From Tetranychus cinnabarinus (lineage: Eukaryota; Arthropoda; Arachnida; Trombidiformes; Tetranychidae): a DNA stretch of 64,000 bases. A program made the position numbers and the translations under genes. The notes beneath the pieces were generated by a model, which worked only from the letters and a program-made list of their open reading frames with translations, was not told where the DNA came from and did not search any database. Every line of letters begins with the position of its first letter. Position 1 is the stretch's first letter. Below, piece by piece: positions 35,140-46,369 of the stretch. The DNA is taken from positions 7,703,001-7,767,000 of the forward strand of contig WHVY01000002.1 of NCBI GenBank assembly GCA_022266195.1, given 5' to 3'.

Positions 35140-35660
35140 TTACCATAGCAGAGTAAATTTCTGACAGTTTTCCATATTTTGGTTCGATAATAAGTCAACC
35201 TAAATGTTTTGGGAGAAAATAAATCTAAGCCCAGTAAGTCTAGCCATTAGCTGAATTTGTATGGGTTCAACTCGAACGTCATAGACAAACTGAATTCCTT
35301 CGATTACTAGTTCATTTGTAGTTATTTCTTGGATTAAAGCAGCAATATCCTCTCCGGCTAAAGCACCTTTTTCGTTGACAGTTTTGACACTAAAAAGGTT
35401 CTAGAAAATTGAGCATTATCCTAATCTTGAATCTGGTTGCATGATTTTTCATCGAGATAGCAATGAGACAGAAAAGTCGAGACAGAATTTTCCAGCGTTG
35501 AAATTAAGCAAAAAATCATCTTTCAACTCTTTCATACCACGAACGTCATAGACGAACTGAATTCCTTCGATAACTAGTTCATTTGTAGTAATTTCTTGGA
35601 TTAAAGCAGCAATATCCTCTTCGGCTAAAGCACCTTTTTCGTTGACAGTTTTGACACTAA
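35140..35660 (-). pseudogene. exon-like fragments of an unidentified protein, partly tandem
   Basis: After a ctttttag acceptor the minus strand reads SVKTVNEKGALAGEDIAALI then TTNELVIEGIQFVYDVRVEP and MARLTGLRFIFSQNI. A downstream piece, EPKYGKLSEIYSAMVNAK, ends at gtaaat. A tandem half copy at 35545-35660 has LAEED for LAGED and a different tail. A third copy is at 42180-42345. Open frames with conservative changes suggest a real gene ancestor; I do not recognise it. Confidence 0.4.
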
Positions 35661-35817
35661 AAAGGTTCTAGAAAATTGAGCATTATCCTAATCTTGAATC
35701 TGGTTGCATGATTTTTTATCGAGATAGCAATGAGATAATAGAGAAAACGAATTTGGTTGAATTAAATTCTGAGGAAGAAAAAATCATAAATAGGAACAAA
35801 AAATTAAATTTTATTAC

Positions 35818-36180
35818 ATTCGCTTTAAAAATAGTCAGAGGTTAATCAGAATTAAGGTTATTGAGAAATTCACGCTTAAACAGGGTAGGGGGAAAATGCA
35901 GAATCTGTATTTTGTAGCATTGTGTTTGGTTATTAAGTTTGATGGTTTATTGTTGGATTGAGAATATATGCAAAACTGTTTTTCGAGTGCAGAGTTTGGT
36001 TAAAAATCTGGTGCCTAAACTGTACTAAAAGAGACCAAACAACAAAGATCAAATCAATTCCATCAATGATTGTCCACCAGACAAACTTTTTAAATCAGAA
36101 TTTGCTTCTTTAAATGTGGATTTAATTTATCGAACGCAGTCAAAATAAATTTGCGGTCAGTCATGATTGGGGCTAAACTT
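35818..36180 (-). mobile_element. truncated end of the foldback element
   Basis: Reverse complement of 56000-56340 (gggtagggggaaaatgcag, ggtcagtcatgatt). A second truncated copy is at 42490-42880. Confidence 0.6.
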
Positions 36181-36368
36181 GTGTTTAATAATGAAAACTT
36201 TACCAGAGTTGATTTCGCATTCGTTATTTATTCATAAATGATGCAATTTTTTTCATTGAATTGTTCAAAGTTATTAAAGCATATTAAAATTCAAATCAAC
36301 GTCAAAAAGAGTACATATTAAAATATTAGATTTGAACAAAGTAGTTTATGTCGAACATTAAGTTTTAA

Positions 36369-37701
36369 TCAAAGAATAATCCTGCATTCGTCGATTTGTC
36401 GAGTTATTGTCCGTTTTTTCTCAACATCTACAAAAGTGGCGATAAAATAATGGTTTTTAGTCAATTTTGGGAACAGTGAAGCAGTTTTGTTGTCCAGTTC
36501 AAGAACTACCAAGTAGTCTTTGAGAAGTAATTGACATGTCGGTGAATCTTTACGACGAAATAGAAGCAGATATTTCAGAGTTGTGATGAACTTTTCCATT
36601 TCTGCCAACATTTGCGGATAGTCGACTTCTCTTGGAGGGACTGTACAATTATTCATAAAAATTGTTGCACATTTTTCTTTAAAATAAGGAGAAAGATAAG
36701 CAGGTTGCCCGTCGAATAGAATTGAAGGACGTTGACATATATGTAGGCATTGATGATCAGCAGCTCCTTGCCTAAATTGAGCAAACCTCTCGAACTGTTT
36801 CACGGTCAGCTTATGAGGATAAAAATCAACTGAAAGAGGATCGATTCTGATAGATTTAATAATGTGCGATATAACATTATCCAAGTCCTTCTCTATCAAT
36901 GTCAACATAACGACGTCCGTCTTGTCAAATGATGATTTCGATGAGCCACAAGAGCTTTCCAGTTCCAAGCTCACATTCTTGGTATATTCGGTGTTTTCAT
37001 GAAACTGGTTTACTTCAGTTGGAAATGTGCGAATAACCACATCCTCTCCACAAAGTTTTTGACCAATATAATGTGGTGTCCTCAGTCGAAATGTTAAATT
37101 TTCATCGCTTAAACAGTCAGATACAGTCGAAAGGATAATCTCTAGAGAATAATTTTTTATCAAAATTTTTATGAGTTTCTTTGTCTTTGAAAGTATCATA
37201 TCTACGAGTTAATATCACAGATCTGGGTTTCGAATTAGTTTCGTATAAATATTAGTTTTTTCTGTTGAGCTTTCAAAATAAAAAGATATTGACCTCAAGA
37301 CATTGTTCTTGTCTATACGATAATTTAACCTTAGAGCAAAATTCATTTTAATCATCAACTACAACATTTGATTGTAACTTGTAGGGATTTTGGGCATAAT
37401 CAAGGAATCAAAATTCCGCTGCCTCATTTTAACAGTAATTTCTGACTTAAGATGTCTTTGTTTCGATTCTAGATTTGTCCGAATTATATTCATCAAGTTA
37501 CAAAGTATGTATTTTGTTGAAGTAAAGTCGGTTCTAGGGGGCAAGGTTAGTGAAAAAATAAAGATATTGGATAAACTTACCTGATTCGATTTCAACATAC
37601 CGAAATTTATTTTCAATAAGACCAGGTTTCTCTTCCTTTATTAACATACATGAAGCAAGCTGAAAGACCGAGAAAAAACAAATAAAACTTTTAAAATCCA
37701 T
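36369..37701 (-). CDS. type-M secreted protein, pair 3
   Basis: Exon 1 37701-37581, exon 2 37141-36369; about 297 aa. Signal peptide MDFKSFICFFSVFQLASCM, then LIKEEKPGLIENKFRYVE. The body after the acceptor begins EIILSTVSDCLSDENLTFRL and is close to pairs 1 and 4. Cys-rich centre DHQCLHICQ, NNCTVPPREVDYPQ, then LELDNKTASLFPKL. The intron is 439 bp. Divergent from P3 across 529 bp. Confidence 0.8.
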
Positions 37702-38230
37702 TGTATTTGGTTGAATAAATCTTCAATGATACTTGTTGACTTATAACTTAAGCTGATACATCAGCGGTAACAGTTTTTTAGGTTTAAGTAACTAGAATTG
37801 GTTACTTTCGCTTCTCTTATAATCAAGTAACCAGAGCATCATTCAGTGTAAAATTAATGCTTGAAGTGAAATTTTTACCTCTAAATAATTCAAAGAAGTT
37901 CGAGATAACTAGACTAAATTTGAAACCATGAAAAATCATCATTATGTGAGAAAGGAAATTAGTTTTTTCATTTCTTCAAACATTGACGTTTTCAGTTTAG
38001 TAACCATAAAATTATGGTTAGAAGTTACAATTATTTTAATCTCAGCGGTTTCTTGAACAGGATTTGACCTTTCTTTGTCTGACTGCACCTTATTTTGAGC
38101 TTGACTACATAAAAGCCCTTATTTACTTTTAGTAAACTTCAAACTGTGAGTTCAATAAACTCTAAAAGTATAACGTTTTGATCGTTTTGTTTCAAACGTT
38201 CGTGTTTTTTTTCAATCAAATAATTGTTCA
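37702..38230. promoter_or_regulatory. bidirectional promoter of pair 3
   Basis: gtaactagaattggttac at about 37788-37805, aagtaaccagag at 37825-37836 and a TATA-like ctacataaaag at about 38104. Confidence 0.6.
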
Positions 38231-38926
38231 ATGGATTCGAAAATTTACTTGATTTATGTTCTTCTAGCTTTCATTCGCTCGTCACATCAAAGTGATGATT
38301 TGGGTTGGGCCAAAGTTGATGTTAAGTATTATATGAATATCAAAACCAGTGTTGACTTACAATGGATGAATCGTGAATACAATGCTCAATGGAAAAATGA
38401 TAGTTTCGTTGGAGATGCTGAGTGGCCTAGAAGAAAAGTAAAAATCGACGGAAATGATAATTGTTATCTATATTTATTCAAGAATCAAACAAGTACGATT
38501 CATGGACCAGTAAGGATCAATTCAAAGCATATTGCTTTAGACATAAAATATAACATGAGTGGAATCAATTACCCAAAGGACCGACCTCAAAAGATATATG
38601 ATCTCGCCTTCATGATGCGAATTCGGCGCATTTTAATGGAAAGTGTATTCAAAGTTAATTTTTTTGATTCAACCAAGGATCTTCTAAATATTTATCTTGA
38701 GCTGGATTCTGGAACTGCTTTACTTTTCCCTAAAATCGAAAAAGACGATTATTTTATATTCAATATTATAAATTTTGTGGATAGAATCTCTTTTCCTCTG
38801 AGTGTGCATAAAACAAATTATGTCATTTACCCTGAAAAGGATCCAAACAGTTGGGTCGTGGTTTCTCATTCAATCTTCAATTATACAATTTTATCACCAG
38901 ATGCTTCTAATGAAATTAAAGTGTAA
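38231..38926 (+). CDS. type-P secreted protein, pair 3
   Basis: Single exon, 231 aa; signal peptide MDSKIYLIYVLLAFIRSSHQ. Shares YYMNIKTSVDLQWMNR, NDNCYLYLFKNQTSTIHGP, LELDSGTALLFPKIEKDDYF and SIFNYTIL. Glu to Gly in LELDSGTA is unusual for the family. Most similar to P1 in the centre and P4 at the N-terminus, suggesting gene conversion among copies. Confidence 0.85.
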   Translation: MDSKIYLIYVLLAFIRSSHQSDDLGWAKVDVKYYMNIKTSVDLQWMNREYNAQWKNDSFVGDAEWPRRKVKIDGNDNCYLYLFKNQTSTIHGPVRINSKHIALDIKYNMSGINYPKDRPQKIYDLAFMMRIRRILMESVFKVNFFDSTKDLLNIYLELDSGTALLFPKIEKDDYFIFNIINFVDRISFPLSVHKTNYVIYPEKDPNSWVVVSHSIFNYTILSPDASNEIKV

Positions 38927-39223
38927 CAATCATTCAATTTGTGAATTTAATGTTGAATAAAAACTGTTTTCATAAATTCTGCAAATTAAAAAGCAAATAT
39001 TGATTAATTATTTTTGATGAATTAAAACGGTTATAAAGTCACAGACACGTTCTTTTCTTCAAGTGCTTAGCTTGAATCTTGTCTTTAAGATAAGGATCTA
39101 GTTAACATGAGGATTTCACCAGCTGCTTTGAAGCTATCCATCCGAGCATCGATCTCTCTTTATGCTCATTTGAGTGAGTGTTCAATTTTTTACCATCACG
39201 ATCGCTACCGGCTTCTGCGGAAA

Positions 39224-39280
39224 TGGTGCAATCATAACTGCCGCAATAATTATTACATTGCCATAGCTATGGCTGCATCA
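39224..39280 (+). ncRNA. hairpin H19, short loop
   Basis: tggtgcaatcataactgccg / tgccatagctatggctgcat(ca). Loop 5 bp shorter than in the 62-bp class. Confidence 0.4.
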
Positions 39281-39460
39281 ATCTTGAAAAGATTTTGATC
39301 AATGGAATCGGTTATAAAGATCTGTCTGAATTCATGTGTTTATCATGCAAATGCATTTATTTTTCAAAAATTAGAGAGTTCTTCCCATTCGAGTGAACAA
39401 TTAATTCATCATTTTAATACTTTATCAGAGTTATGATCGCTTTCCGCTTCTACAAAATTG

Positions 39461-39516
39461 GTACAATCATATAAGCGGCACAAATTATTGTATTACATTG
39501 ACATTCTTATGGCTGT
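39461..39516 (+). ncRNA. hairpin H20, decayed
   Basis: gtacaatcatataagcgg / acattcttatggctgt. Confidence 0.25.
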
Positions 39517-40241
39517 CTAAATCCATTCACTTATATTCCCATAATTCAACAAGAGATTATGTTGGCGATTGATATAACATCCATTTTTTGGTGGTTGCAT
39601 CTTAATTAACATTTTCCTATGCAACTCCTCCTTGCTAATTAATAAATCTTTCATAGATTCACAATATTTTAATCATAATTAGTTATTGATAAGTAGCTTG
39701 ATTCATATTTAAGCAGATTTTCTGAAAGAAATTGATAATTTCAAAAATAAAAACATAATTTATTTAAGCTTTATCTATTAATAGTAGGCATGTGTAAAAA
39801 CAGTTGAATTGATGAGCGAGATCTCGATCATTGTTTTGAGATGAAAGTTGCCTAAGATTGTTCAATCAAACACCAGAAGGGATTAGCTATTTTTAGATTT
39901 CAACCAAAGAGTAGCAAGAGATAGCACGAGAAGGTAGAGCGTCCTGAATAAGGTAAGGACTGACTCTGGATTCCGCCAAAAGATGCATTATTGATATTTC
40001 CAATGATATTTTTATTGTGCTTTTTGTTAATCATTTCCTTATCGATATTAAATGCTGTCATTAGTGAACAAACGGATTGACGAGTAATCCCTTGCAGAAT
40101 TAACTTTTAAATCTTTCTCTTTTATGTCAAAAGAATCACTTTGACCAGAATTAGTAAGAAAAGCTACCCGTTTAGCCATCCAAGTGTAACGAATTATCAC
40201 GGTTTTTATCAGCACTGTGATCGCTTTCCGCTTCTAAAAAA

Positions 40242-40303
40242 TGGTTCAGTCTCAGCTGTGGCAAAAATTATTGTATTACATTGTCATAGCTACAGATGTA
40301 TCA
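40242..40303 (+). ncRNA. hairpin H21, 62 bp
   Basis: tcagctgtggca / tgtcatagcta; close twin of H28. Confidence 0.35.
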
Positions 40304-40437
40304 ATCTTGAAAATACCTCAGGTAATCGAATCGTTTGTAATGAATTAATCAGACGGTATATGATAACCATAGCTATAAGAACAGGATAAAGTTGATGTGC
40401 TTCTTGACCTAAAATGAGAACGCTGAAATACTTACAA

Positions 40438-40509
40438 GATTCTAGCATCCATATGACTGGAAAATGCTTATTATAGTAATTTTAAGCCACTAATACGGCT
40501 GTCTGAATC
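40438..40509 (+). ncRNA. hairpin H22 (class II, decayed)
   Basis: gattc/gaatc ends kept, inner arms mismatched. Confidence 0.25.
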
Positions 40510-40693
40510 ATGCAGAAACATTCTTTGCTTTCACCTACTTTTCACAATTGTACCATAATGAAGTTAACATGAGCATTTTATCAGCATCATCAGCTACATT
40601 GAAGCTCTCGAGCATCGATCTCGACTTTATGCTCATTTGAGAGAGTAAGCAATTTTTCGCCTTTATGATCGTTTTTCGCTTCTGCATAATTCA

Positions 40694-40753
40694 GTGCAGT
40701 CATAAAAGCGGCAATAATTACTGTAATACATTGCCTAAATGTACATGGCTGCA
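40694..40753 (+). ncRNA. hairpin H23, decayed
   Basis: tgcagtcataaaagcggcaat / attgcctaaatgtacatggctgca. Confidence 0.25.
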
Positions 40754-40871
40754 TAAATCTCAGGCAATCGAAACGATTACCAACATAAAATAACATAACA
40801 TCTAAATCCATGAATTACCTCTGCAAAATTCGTTGATTCTTCGTTTATGTCGCTTTCAACTTTTGCAAAAA

Positions 40872-40930
40872 TGGTGCATTCGTATGAGTGTCAATAATTG
40901 TATTACATTGCCACTCATACGGGTGCATCA
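40872..40930 (+). ncRNA. hairpin H24
   Basis: Core cgtatgag/ctcatacg, ggtgca/tgcatc outer arms, loop 3 bp shorter. Confidence 0.45.
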
Positions 40931-41125
40931 ATTTGAAAAGATCTCAGGTAATCGAAATGGTTATAAGATAATCTGATTGCAGAGAGATTGGCTTGAATTT
41001 TTTCGTTACTCTTTGATTTAAAAGTAATGATATTACTAAAGAGAAGTACTAAGTAAGCAAAGAGTTAAAGCTTTGGATGTATTAGTTGATTTAGATGCGT
41101 TAGTATATTTAAACAACGATTGTGA

Positions 41126-41185
41126 GGTGATATGATGGTTAGATGCACGAGGGCGAAGCCCGAGTGTATTCACTATCATATCACC
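41126..41185. repeat. long palindrome unrelated to the hairpin family
   Basis: ggtgatatgat ... gggcgaagccc ... atcatatcacc with only a 3-nt loop and a few mismatches. GC-rich tip in AT-rich surroundings. Possibly a foldback element end. Confidence 0.6.
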
Positions 41186-41209
41186 GAGCACAATATACTC
41201 AAAAATACA

Positions 41210-41700
41210 CAAAAATACAAACTTGCAAGTTTCTTCTATCTCAGTTCGACGTATAATGATAATTTCGTAGTCAGGATGGTTTTCACCAAACAGTTTAGCT
41301 GCTTGCCAGAGTGATACCAGAGAGCTTATACATGAGTGAAATCTAAATGCGAAATTCGTATGTTTTCAAGAAGAGAGAGTAATCAATTCATCCCGAACTT
41401 CATCAGCACAATGATCGCTTTCCGCTTCCGCGAAAGAGGTGCATTCGTAGCTGTGGCAAGAATTATTGTATTATATTGTCACAGCTACGGGTGCATCAAT
41501 CTTGAAAATACCTCAGGTAATCGAAACGGTTATGAAGATATGTGTCACAGAGACATTCTTCGTTTTCACCAAGCGCACTCAAAGTTCCTGAATTTCCATT
41601 TCTCTTTGAAATTCGTCACATTTAACTCGATGCACTTCAACATGTCACAAGTACTGACCCAGCACATCAGAGGAAACAAATGGTTTTTGTCATTGAATCA
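41210..41700 (-). pseudogene. alpha-spectrin fragment split by a hairpin cassette
   Basis: Near-identical twin of 34165-34690 (41210-41320 and 41560-41700 spectrin-like, hairpin H25 between). Evidence of recent segmental duplication. Confidence 0.55.
41437..41498 (+). ncRNA. hairpin H25, 62 bp
   Basis: Identical core to H18 (cgtagctg/cagctacg). Confidence 0.5.
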
Positions 41701-42179
41701 GAGCAGGTATACAATACCAAGAAATGCAAGAAAATTTAAAGGTTACTCTTTGATTGGAAAGTAATGATGTTGACAAAGAGAAGCACAAATTTACAACATG
41801 TAACATTGAATGAAGTTTTAAATCTAATGTGCACTTCATTAGTACAACATGACACTTTTGATTGATGGACCTGACATTTGAGTTTTGCATTTGAAACAAA
41901 AGTCCATCATTGAAACGGAAACTTTTTCTGAATATCATCTTTCATTATAAATAAATCATACTTTAACAGCTCGGGAAAATAATGGTCGAAACCAAACGAT
42001 TAAACTAAATTTCCTATTCCAATGAATTTCAAGTGAATTAAAAAAGCATGAATGGATTATCTATCGATGAAAATCATATTTACCTTGGCATTTACCATAG
42101 CAGAGTAAATTTCTGACAGTTTTCCATATTTTGGTTCGATAATAAGTCAACCTAAATGTTTTGGGAGAAAATAAATCTA

Positions 42180-42345
42180 AGCCCAGTAAGCCTAGCCATT
42201 AGCTGAATTTGTATGGGTTCAACTCGAACGTCATAGACAAACTGAATTCCTTCGATAACTAGTTCATTTGTAGTTATTTCTTGGATTAAAGCAGCAATAT
42301 CCTGTCTGGCTAAAGAACCTTTTATTTTGACAGTTTTGACACTAA
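42180..42345 (-). pseudogene. third copy of the unidentified exon-like fragment
   Basis: SVKTVKIKGSLARQDIAALI..., ELVIEGIQFVYDVRVEP; same frame as 35220-35405, with six amino-acid changes near the start. Confidence 0.4.
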
Positions 42346-43078
42346 AAAGGTTCTAGAAAATTGATCATTATTCTGAATCTTGAATCTGGTTGCATGATTT
42401 TTTATCGAGATAGCAATGAGATAACAAAGAAAACGAATTTGGTTAAATTAAATTCTGAGGAAGCGAAAATCATATATAGGAACTAAATAACAACACTTTA
42501 TTACATTCGCTCGAAAAATAGTCAGAGGTTAATCAGAATTCAGGTTATTGAGAAATTCCCGTTTAAACAGGGTAGGGGAAAAATGCAGAATCCGTATTTT
42601 GAAGCATTGTGTTTGGGGGAAAAACTTTTTGGTTATTTAGTTTGATGGTTTATCGTTGGATTAGGAATATATGCAAAACTGTCTTTCGAGTGCAGAGTTT
42701 GGTTAAAAGTCTGGTGCCTAAACTGTACTAAAAGAGACCAAACAACAAAGCTAAAGTCAATTTCATCAATAATTGTCCACCAGACAAACTTTTTAAATCA
42801 GAATTTGCTTCTTTAAATGTGCATTGAATCTATCGTTCGCAGTGAAAATAAATTTGCGGTCAGTCATGATCGGGGCTTGTGTTTAATAATGAAAACTTTA
42901 CCAGAATCGATTTTGCATTCTTTATTTATTAATAAATGCTGCAATTTTTTTTCATTGGATTGATCAAAAATATTTTACAGCATATTAAAATTCAAATTAT
43001 CGTCAAAATAATGAATATTAAAATATGAGATTTGAACAAAGTAGTTTTTTTAATTTAAGTTTTTACATTAAGTTTTAA

Positions 43079-44667
43079 TCAAAGAATAATCCTGCATTCG
43101 TCGATTTGTCGAGTTATGGTCTGTTTTTTCTCAGCATCTACAAAAGTGGCGATAAAATAATGGTTTTCAGTTAATTTTGGGAACAGTGAAGCAGTTTTTT
43201 TGTCCAGTTCAACAACTTTCCAGTAGTCTAAGAGACGTAATCGACATGTTGGTGAATCATTACGGTGAAATAGAATGAGATATTTCAAGGCTTGGGTGAA
43301 CTTTTCCATCTCTGCCAACATTTGCGAATAGTCGACTTCTCTTGGAGGGATTGTACAATTATTCATAAAAATTGTTGCACAGTTTTCTTTAAAATAAGGA
43401 GAAAGAGAAGCAAGTTGCCCGTCTAAGTCAACTTCCGGATGTTGACATAAACTTACGCAATACTCATCATCACTTCTTTGCCAAAATTTAACGAGACTTT
43501 CGAACTGTTTCACAGTCAGCTTATGAGGAGAAAAATCAACTGAAAGAGGATCGACTCTGATGGATTTAATAATGTGCGATGTAACATTATCCAAGTCCTT
43601 CTCTATCAATGTCAACATAACGACGTCTGTCTTGTCAAATGATGATTTCGATGAACCACAAGAGCTTTCCAGTTCCAAGCTAACATTCTTGGTATATTCG
43701 GTGTTTTCATGAAACTGGTTTACTTCAGTTGGAAATGTGCGAATCACCACATCCTCTCCACAAAGTTTTTGACCAATATAATGTGGTGTCCTCAGTCGAA
43801 ATGTTAAATTTTCATCGCTTAAATAGTCATTCGAATTGATAATCTCTAGACGAGAATAATTTTTCATCAAAATTTTTATGAGTTTCTTTGTCTTTGAAAG
43901 TATCATATCTACGAGTTAATATCACAGCTCTGGGTTTCGAAGTAGTTTCGTATAAATATCAGTTTTTTCTTTGAGCTCTTAAAATAAAAAGATATTGACC
44001 TCAAGACATTGTTCTTGTCTATAAGATAATTTAACCTTAGAGCAAAATTCATTTTAATAATCAACTACAACATTTGATTGTAACTTATAAGGATTTTGGG
44101 CATAATCAAGGATTCAAAATTCCGCTGCCTCATTTTAACAGTAATTTCTGAATTAAGAAATCTTTGCTGGTAAATGAATATTGAAAAAACAGTCACAAAT
44201 AAAGTTTAAGTTTTCACAATTCGAATAACATATTTCAAAATGGAAACAAGATATCAGTTTAAGCAAATAATTTATGATGTCGCATTTCTTTTATTGTGAT
44301 CATTGAAGACCTCCAATAAATCTGCTCAATCCAATAATGCACTTTTACCTTGTCCGACTTGACTATTTCAACTGAGGGCTCATTACTATTGAGATATTAC
44401 TATTAACAATCTTGTCATCTTTCATAGTTCGGTTCTAGATTTGACCGAATTATATTCATCAAGTTACAAGTTATGTATCTTGTTGAAGTGAAGTCGGTTC
44501 TAGCGGGCAAGGTTAGTGATAAAATGAAGATATCAGATAAACTTACCATATTCGGTTTTAATATACCGAAATTTATTTTCAATATGACCAGGTTTCACTT
44601 CATTTATTAGCATACATGAAGCAAGTTGAAAGACCGAGAAAAAACAAATAAAACTTTTAAAATCCAT
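43079..44667 (-). CDS. type-M secreted protein, pair 4
   Basis: Exon 1 44667-44547, exon 2 43845-43079; about 295 aa. Intron 701 bp, longest of the family, with an extra ~180-bp piece near 44160-44350. Shares signal peptide, VVIRTFPTEVN, SSCGSSKSSFDKTDVV and LDKKTASLFPKL. The Cys-rich centre is YCVSLCQHPEV. Divergent from P4 across 530 bp. Confidence 0.8.
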
Positions 44668-45197
44668 TGATTTTGATTGAATTAATCTTCAATGATACTT
44701 GTTGACTTATAACTTAAACTGGTACATCAGCGGTAACAGTTTTTTAGGTTTAAGTAACTAGAGTTGGTTACTTTCGCTTCTCTTATAACCAAGTAACCAG
44801 AGGATCCTTCAGTGTAAAATTAATGCTTCAAGTGAAATTTTTACCGCTAAATAATGTAAAGAAGTTCGAGATAACTAGACTAAATTTGAAACCATGTAAA
44901 AAGCATCATTATAAGAGACATGAAATTAGTTTTTTTATTTCTTCAAACATTGACGTCTCTAGTTTAGTAACCATAAAATGATGGTTAGAAGTTACAATTA
45001 TTTTAATTTCAGCGGTTTCTTGAACAGGATTTGACTTTTCTTTGTCTGACTGCACCTTATTTTGAGCTTGACTACATAAAGACCTTTGTTTACTTTTAGT
45101 TTAATTCAAACTGTGAGTTCAATAAACTCCAAAAGTATAACGTTTTGATTATTTTGTCTTAAACCTTTGTGTTTTCTTTCAATAAACTAAGTGTTTA
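44668..45197. promoter_or_regulatory. bidirectional promoter of pair 4
   Basis: gtaactagagttggttac and aagtaaccagag within 44753-44812; TATA-like ctacataaag at about 45071. Confidence 0.6.
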
Positions 45198-45899
45198 ATG
45201 GATTCGAAACTTTACTTGATTTATGTTCTTCTAGGATTCATTCGCTCGTCACATCAAAGTGATGATTTGGGTTGGGCCAAAGTTGATGTTAAGTATTATA
45301 TGAATATCAAAACCAGTGTTGACTTACAATGGATGAATCGTCAAGACAATGCTCAATGGAGAAATGATAGTTTCGTTGGAGATGTTAAGTGGCCAAGAAG
45401 CAAAGTAAAAATCGACGAAAATGATAATTGTTATCTGTATTTATTCAAGAATCAAACAAGTACTATTCATGGGCCAGTAAGGATCGATTCAAAGCATATT
45501 GAATTGGACATAAAATATCACATGAGTGAAATCAATTATACGCTTCCAAAGGACCAAATTCAGGAATATGAGCTCGCCTACATGAATTATATTCGTCGTA
45601 CTTTAATGGAAAGTGTATTCAAAGTTCGTTTTTTTAATTCAACCAAGGATCTTCTAAATATTTATCTTGAGCTTGATTCTGAAACTGCTTCACTTTTCCC
45701 TAAAATCGAAAAAGAAGATTATTTTATAATCAGTATTATAAATTTTGTCGATACAATCTCTCTTCCTCTGAGTGAAGATAGAAGAAATTATGTCCTTTTC
45801 CCTGAAAATGATCCAAGGAACGGTTGGGTCGTGGTTTCTCATACAATTTTAAATTATGCAATTTTATCGCCAGATGCTTCCAATGAAATTAAAGTGTAA
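45198..45899 (+). CDS. type-P secreted protein, pair 4
   Basis: Single exon, 233 aa; signal peptide MDSKLYLIYVLLGFIRSSHQ. Shares YYMNIKTSVDLQWMNRQD, CYLYLFKNQTSTIHGP, LELDSETASLFPKIEKEDYF and TILNYAIL (the NYTI sequon is lost). Its centre (YTLPKDQIQEYE) resembles P2, its N-terminus P3. Confidence 0.85.
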   Translation: MDSKLYLIYVLLGFIRSSHQSDDLGWAKVDVKYYMNIKTSVDLQWMNRQDNAQWRNDSFVGDVKWPRSKVKIDENDNCYLYLFKNQTSTIHGPVRIDSKHIELDIKYHMSEINYTLPKDQIQEYELAYMNYIRRTLMESVFKVRFFNSTKDLLNIYLELDSETASLFPKIEKEDYFIISIINFVDTISLPLSEDRRNYVLFPENDPRNGWVVVSHTILNYAILSPDASNEIKV

Positions 45900-46200
45900 C
45901 AATCATTTTATTTGTGAATAAAAACTGTTTCTATGAACTCTAGATATGATTTTCAAATATTCATCTGTTTTGGTTTCATTCAGTTTCAAACAATTGCATC
46001 CCTAGTTGCACCTACCGTTGTCATTAGTGAACAAACGGATTGACGATTGATCAACTGCAGAATTAACTTTAATATCTTACCCCTTTTATAACAAGAGAAT
46101 CACTTTGACCAGCATTAGTAAGCTCGCTGTAAAGCTATCCAAGTGTAACAAAATATCACGAACTTTATCAGCACTGTGATCGCTTTCCGCTTTTGGAAAA

Positions 46201-46262
46201 TGGTACAGTCGTAGCTGTGGCAAGAATTATTGTATTACATTGTCATAGCTACGGATGTATCA
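46201..46262 (+). ncRNA. hairpin H26, 62 bp
   Basis: cgtagctg / (c)atagctacg, tacag/tgtat outer arms. Confidence 0.4.
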
Positions 46263-46369
46263 ATCTTGAAGCGATTTTGAAGAATCGAATCGTTTGTAAT
46301 GAATTAAACAGAAGGTATTAGATAATCATAACGATAAAAAAGACTAAAGTTGATGTGCTTCTTAAAATG

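Larger units (their letters stand above)
27710..36368. repeat. spectrin-derived hairpin array between pairs 2 and 3
   Basis: The longest spacer. Holds hairpins H7-H18, three block-B copies, four decayed spectrin fragments and exon-like fragments at 35220-35660. The stretch 33710-34130 is unique AT-rich sequence without a gene. Confidence 0.65.
38927..43078. repeat. spectrin-derived hairpin array between pairs 3 and 4
   Basis: Holds hairpins H19-H25, a unique AT-rich insert (39530-39975) with no gene seen, a separate long palindrome (41126-41185), a spectrin fragment, an exon-like fragment and a foldback-element remnant. Confidence 0.65.
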
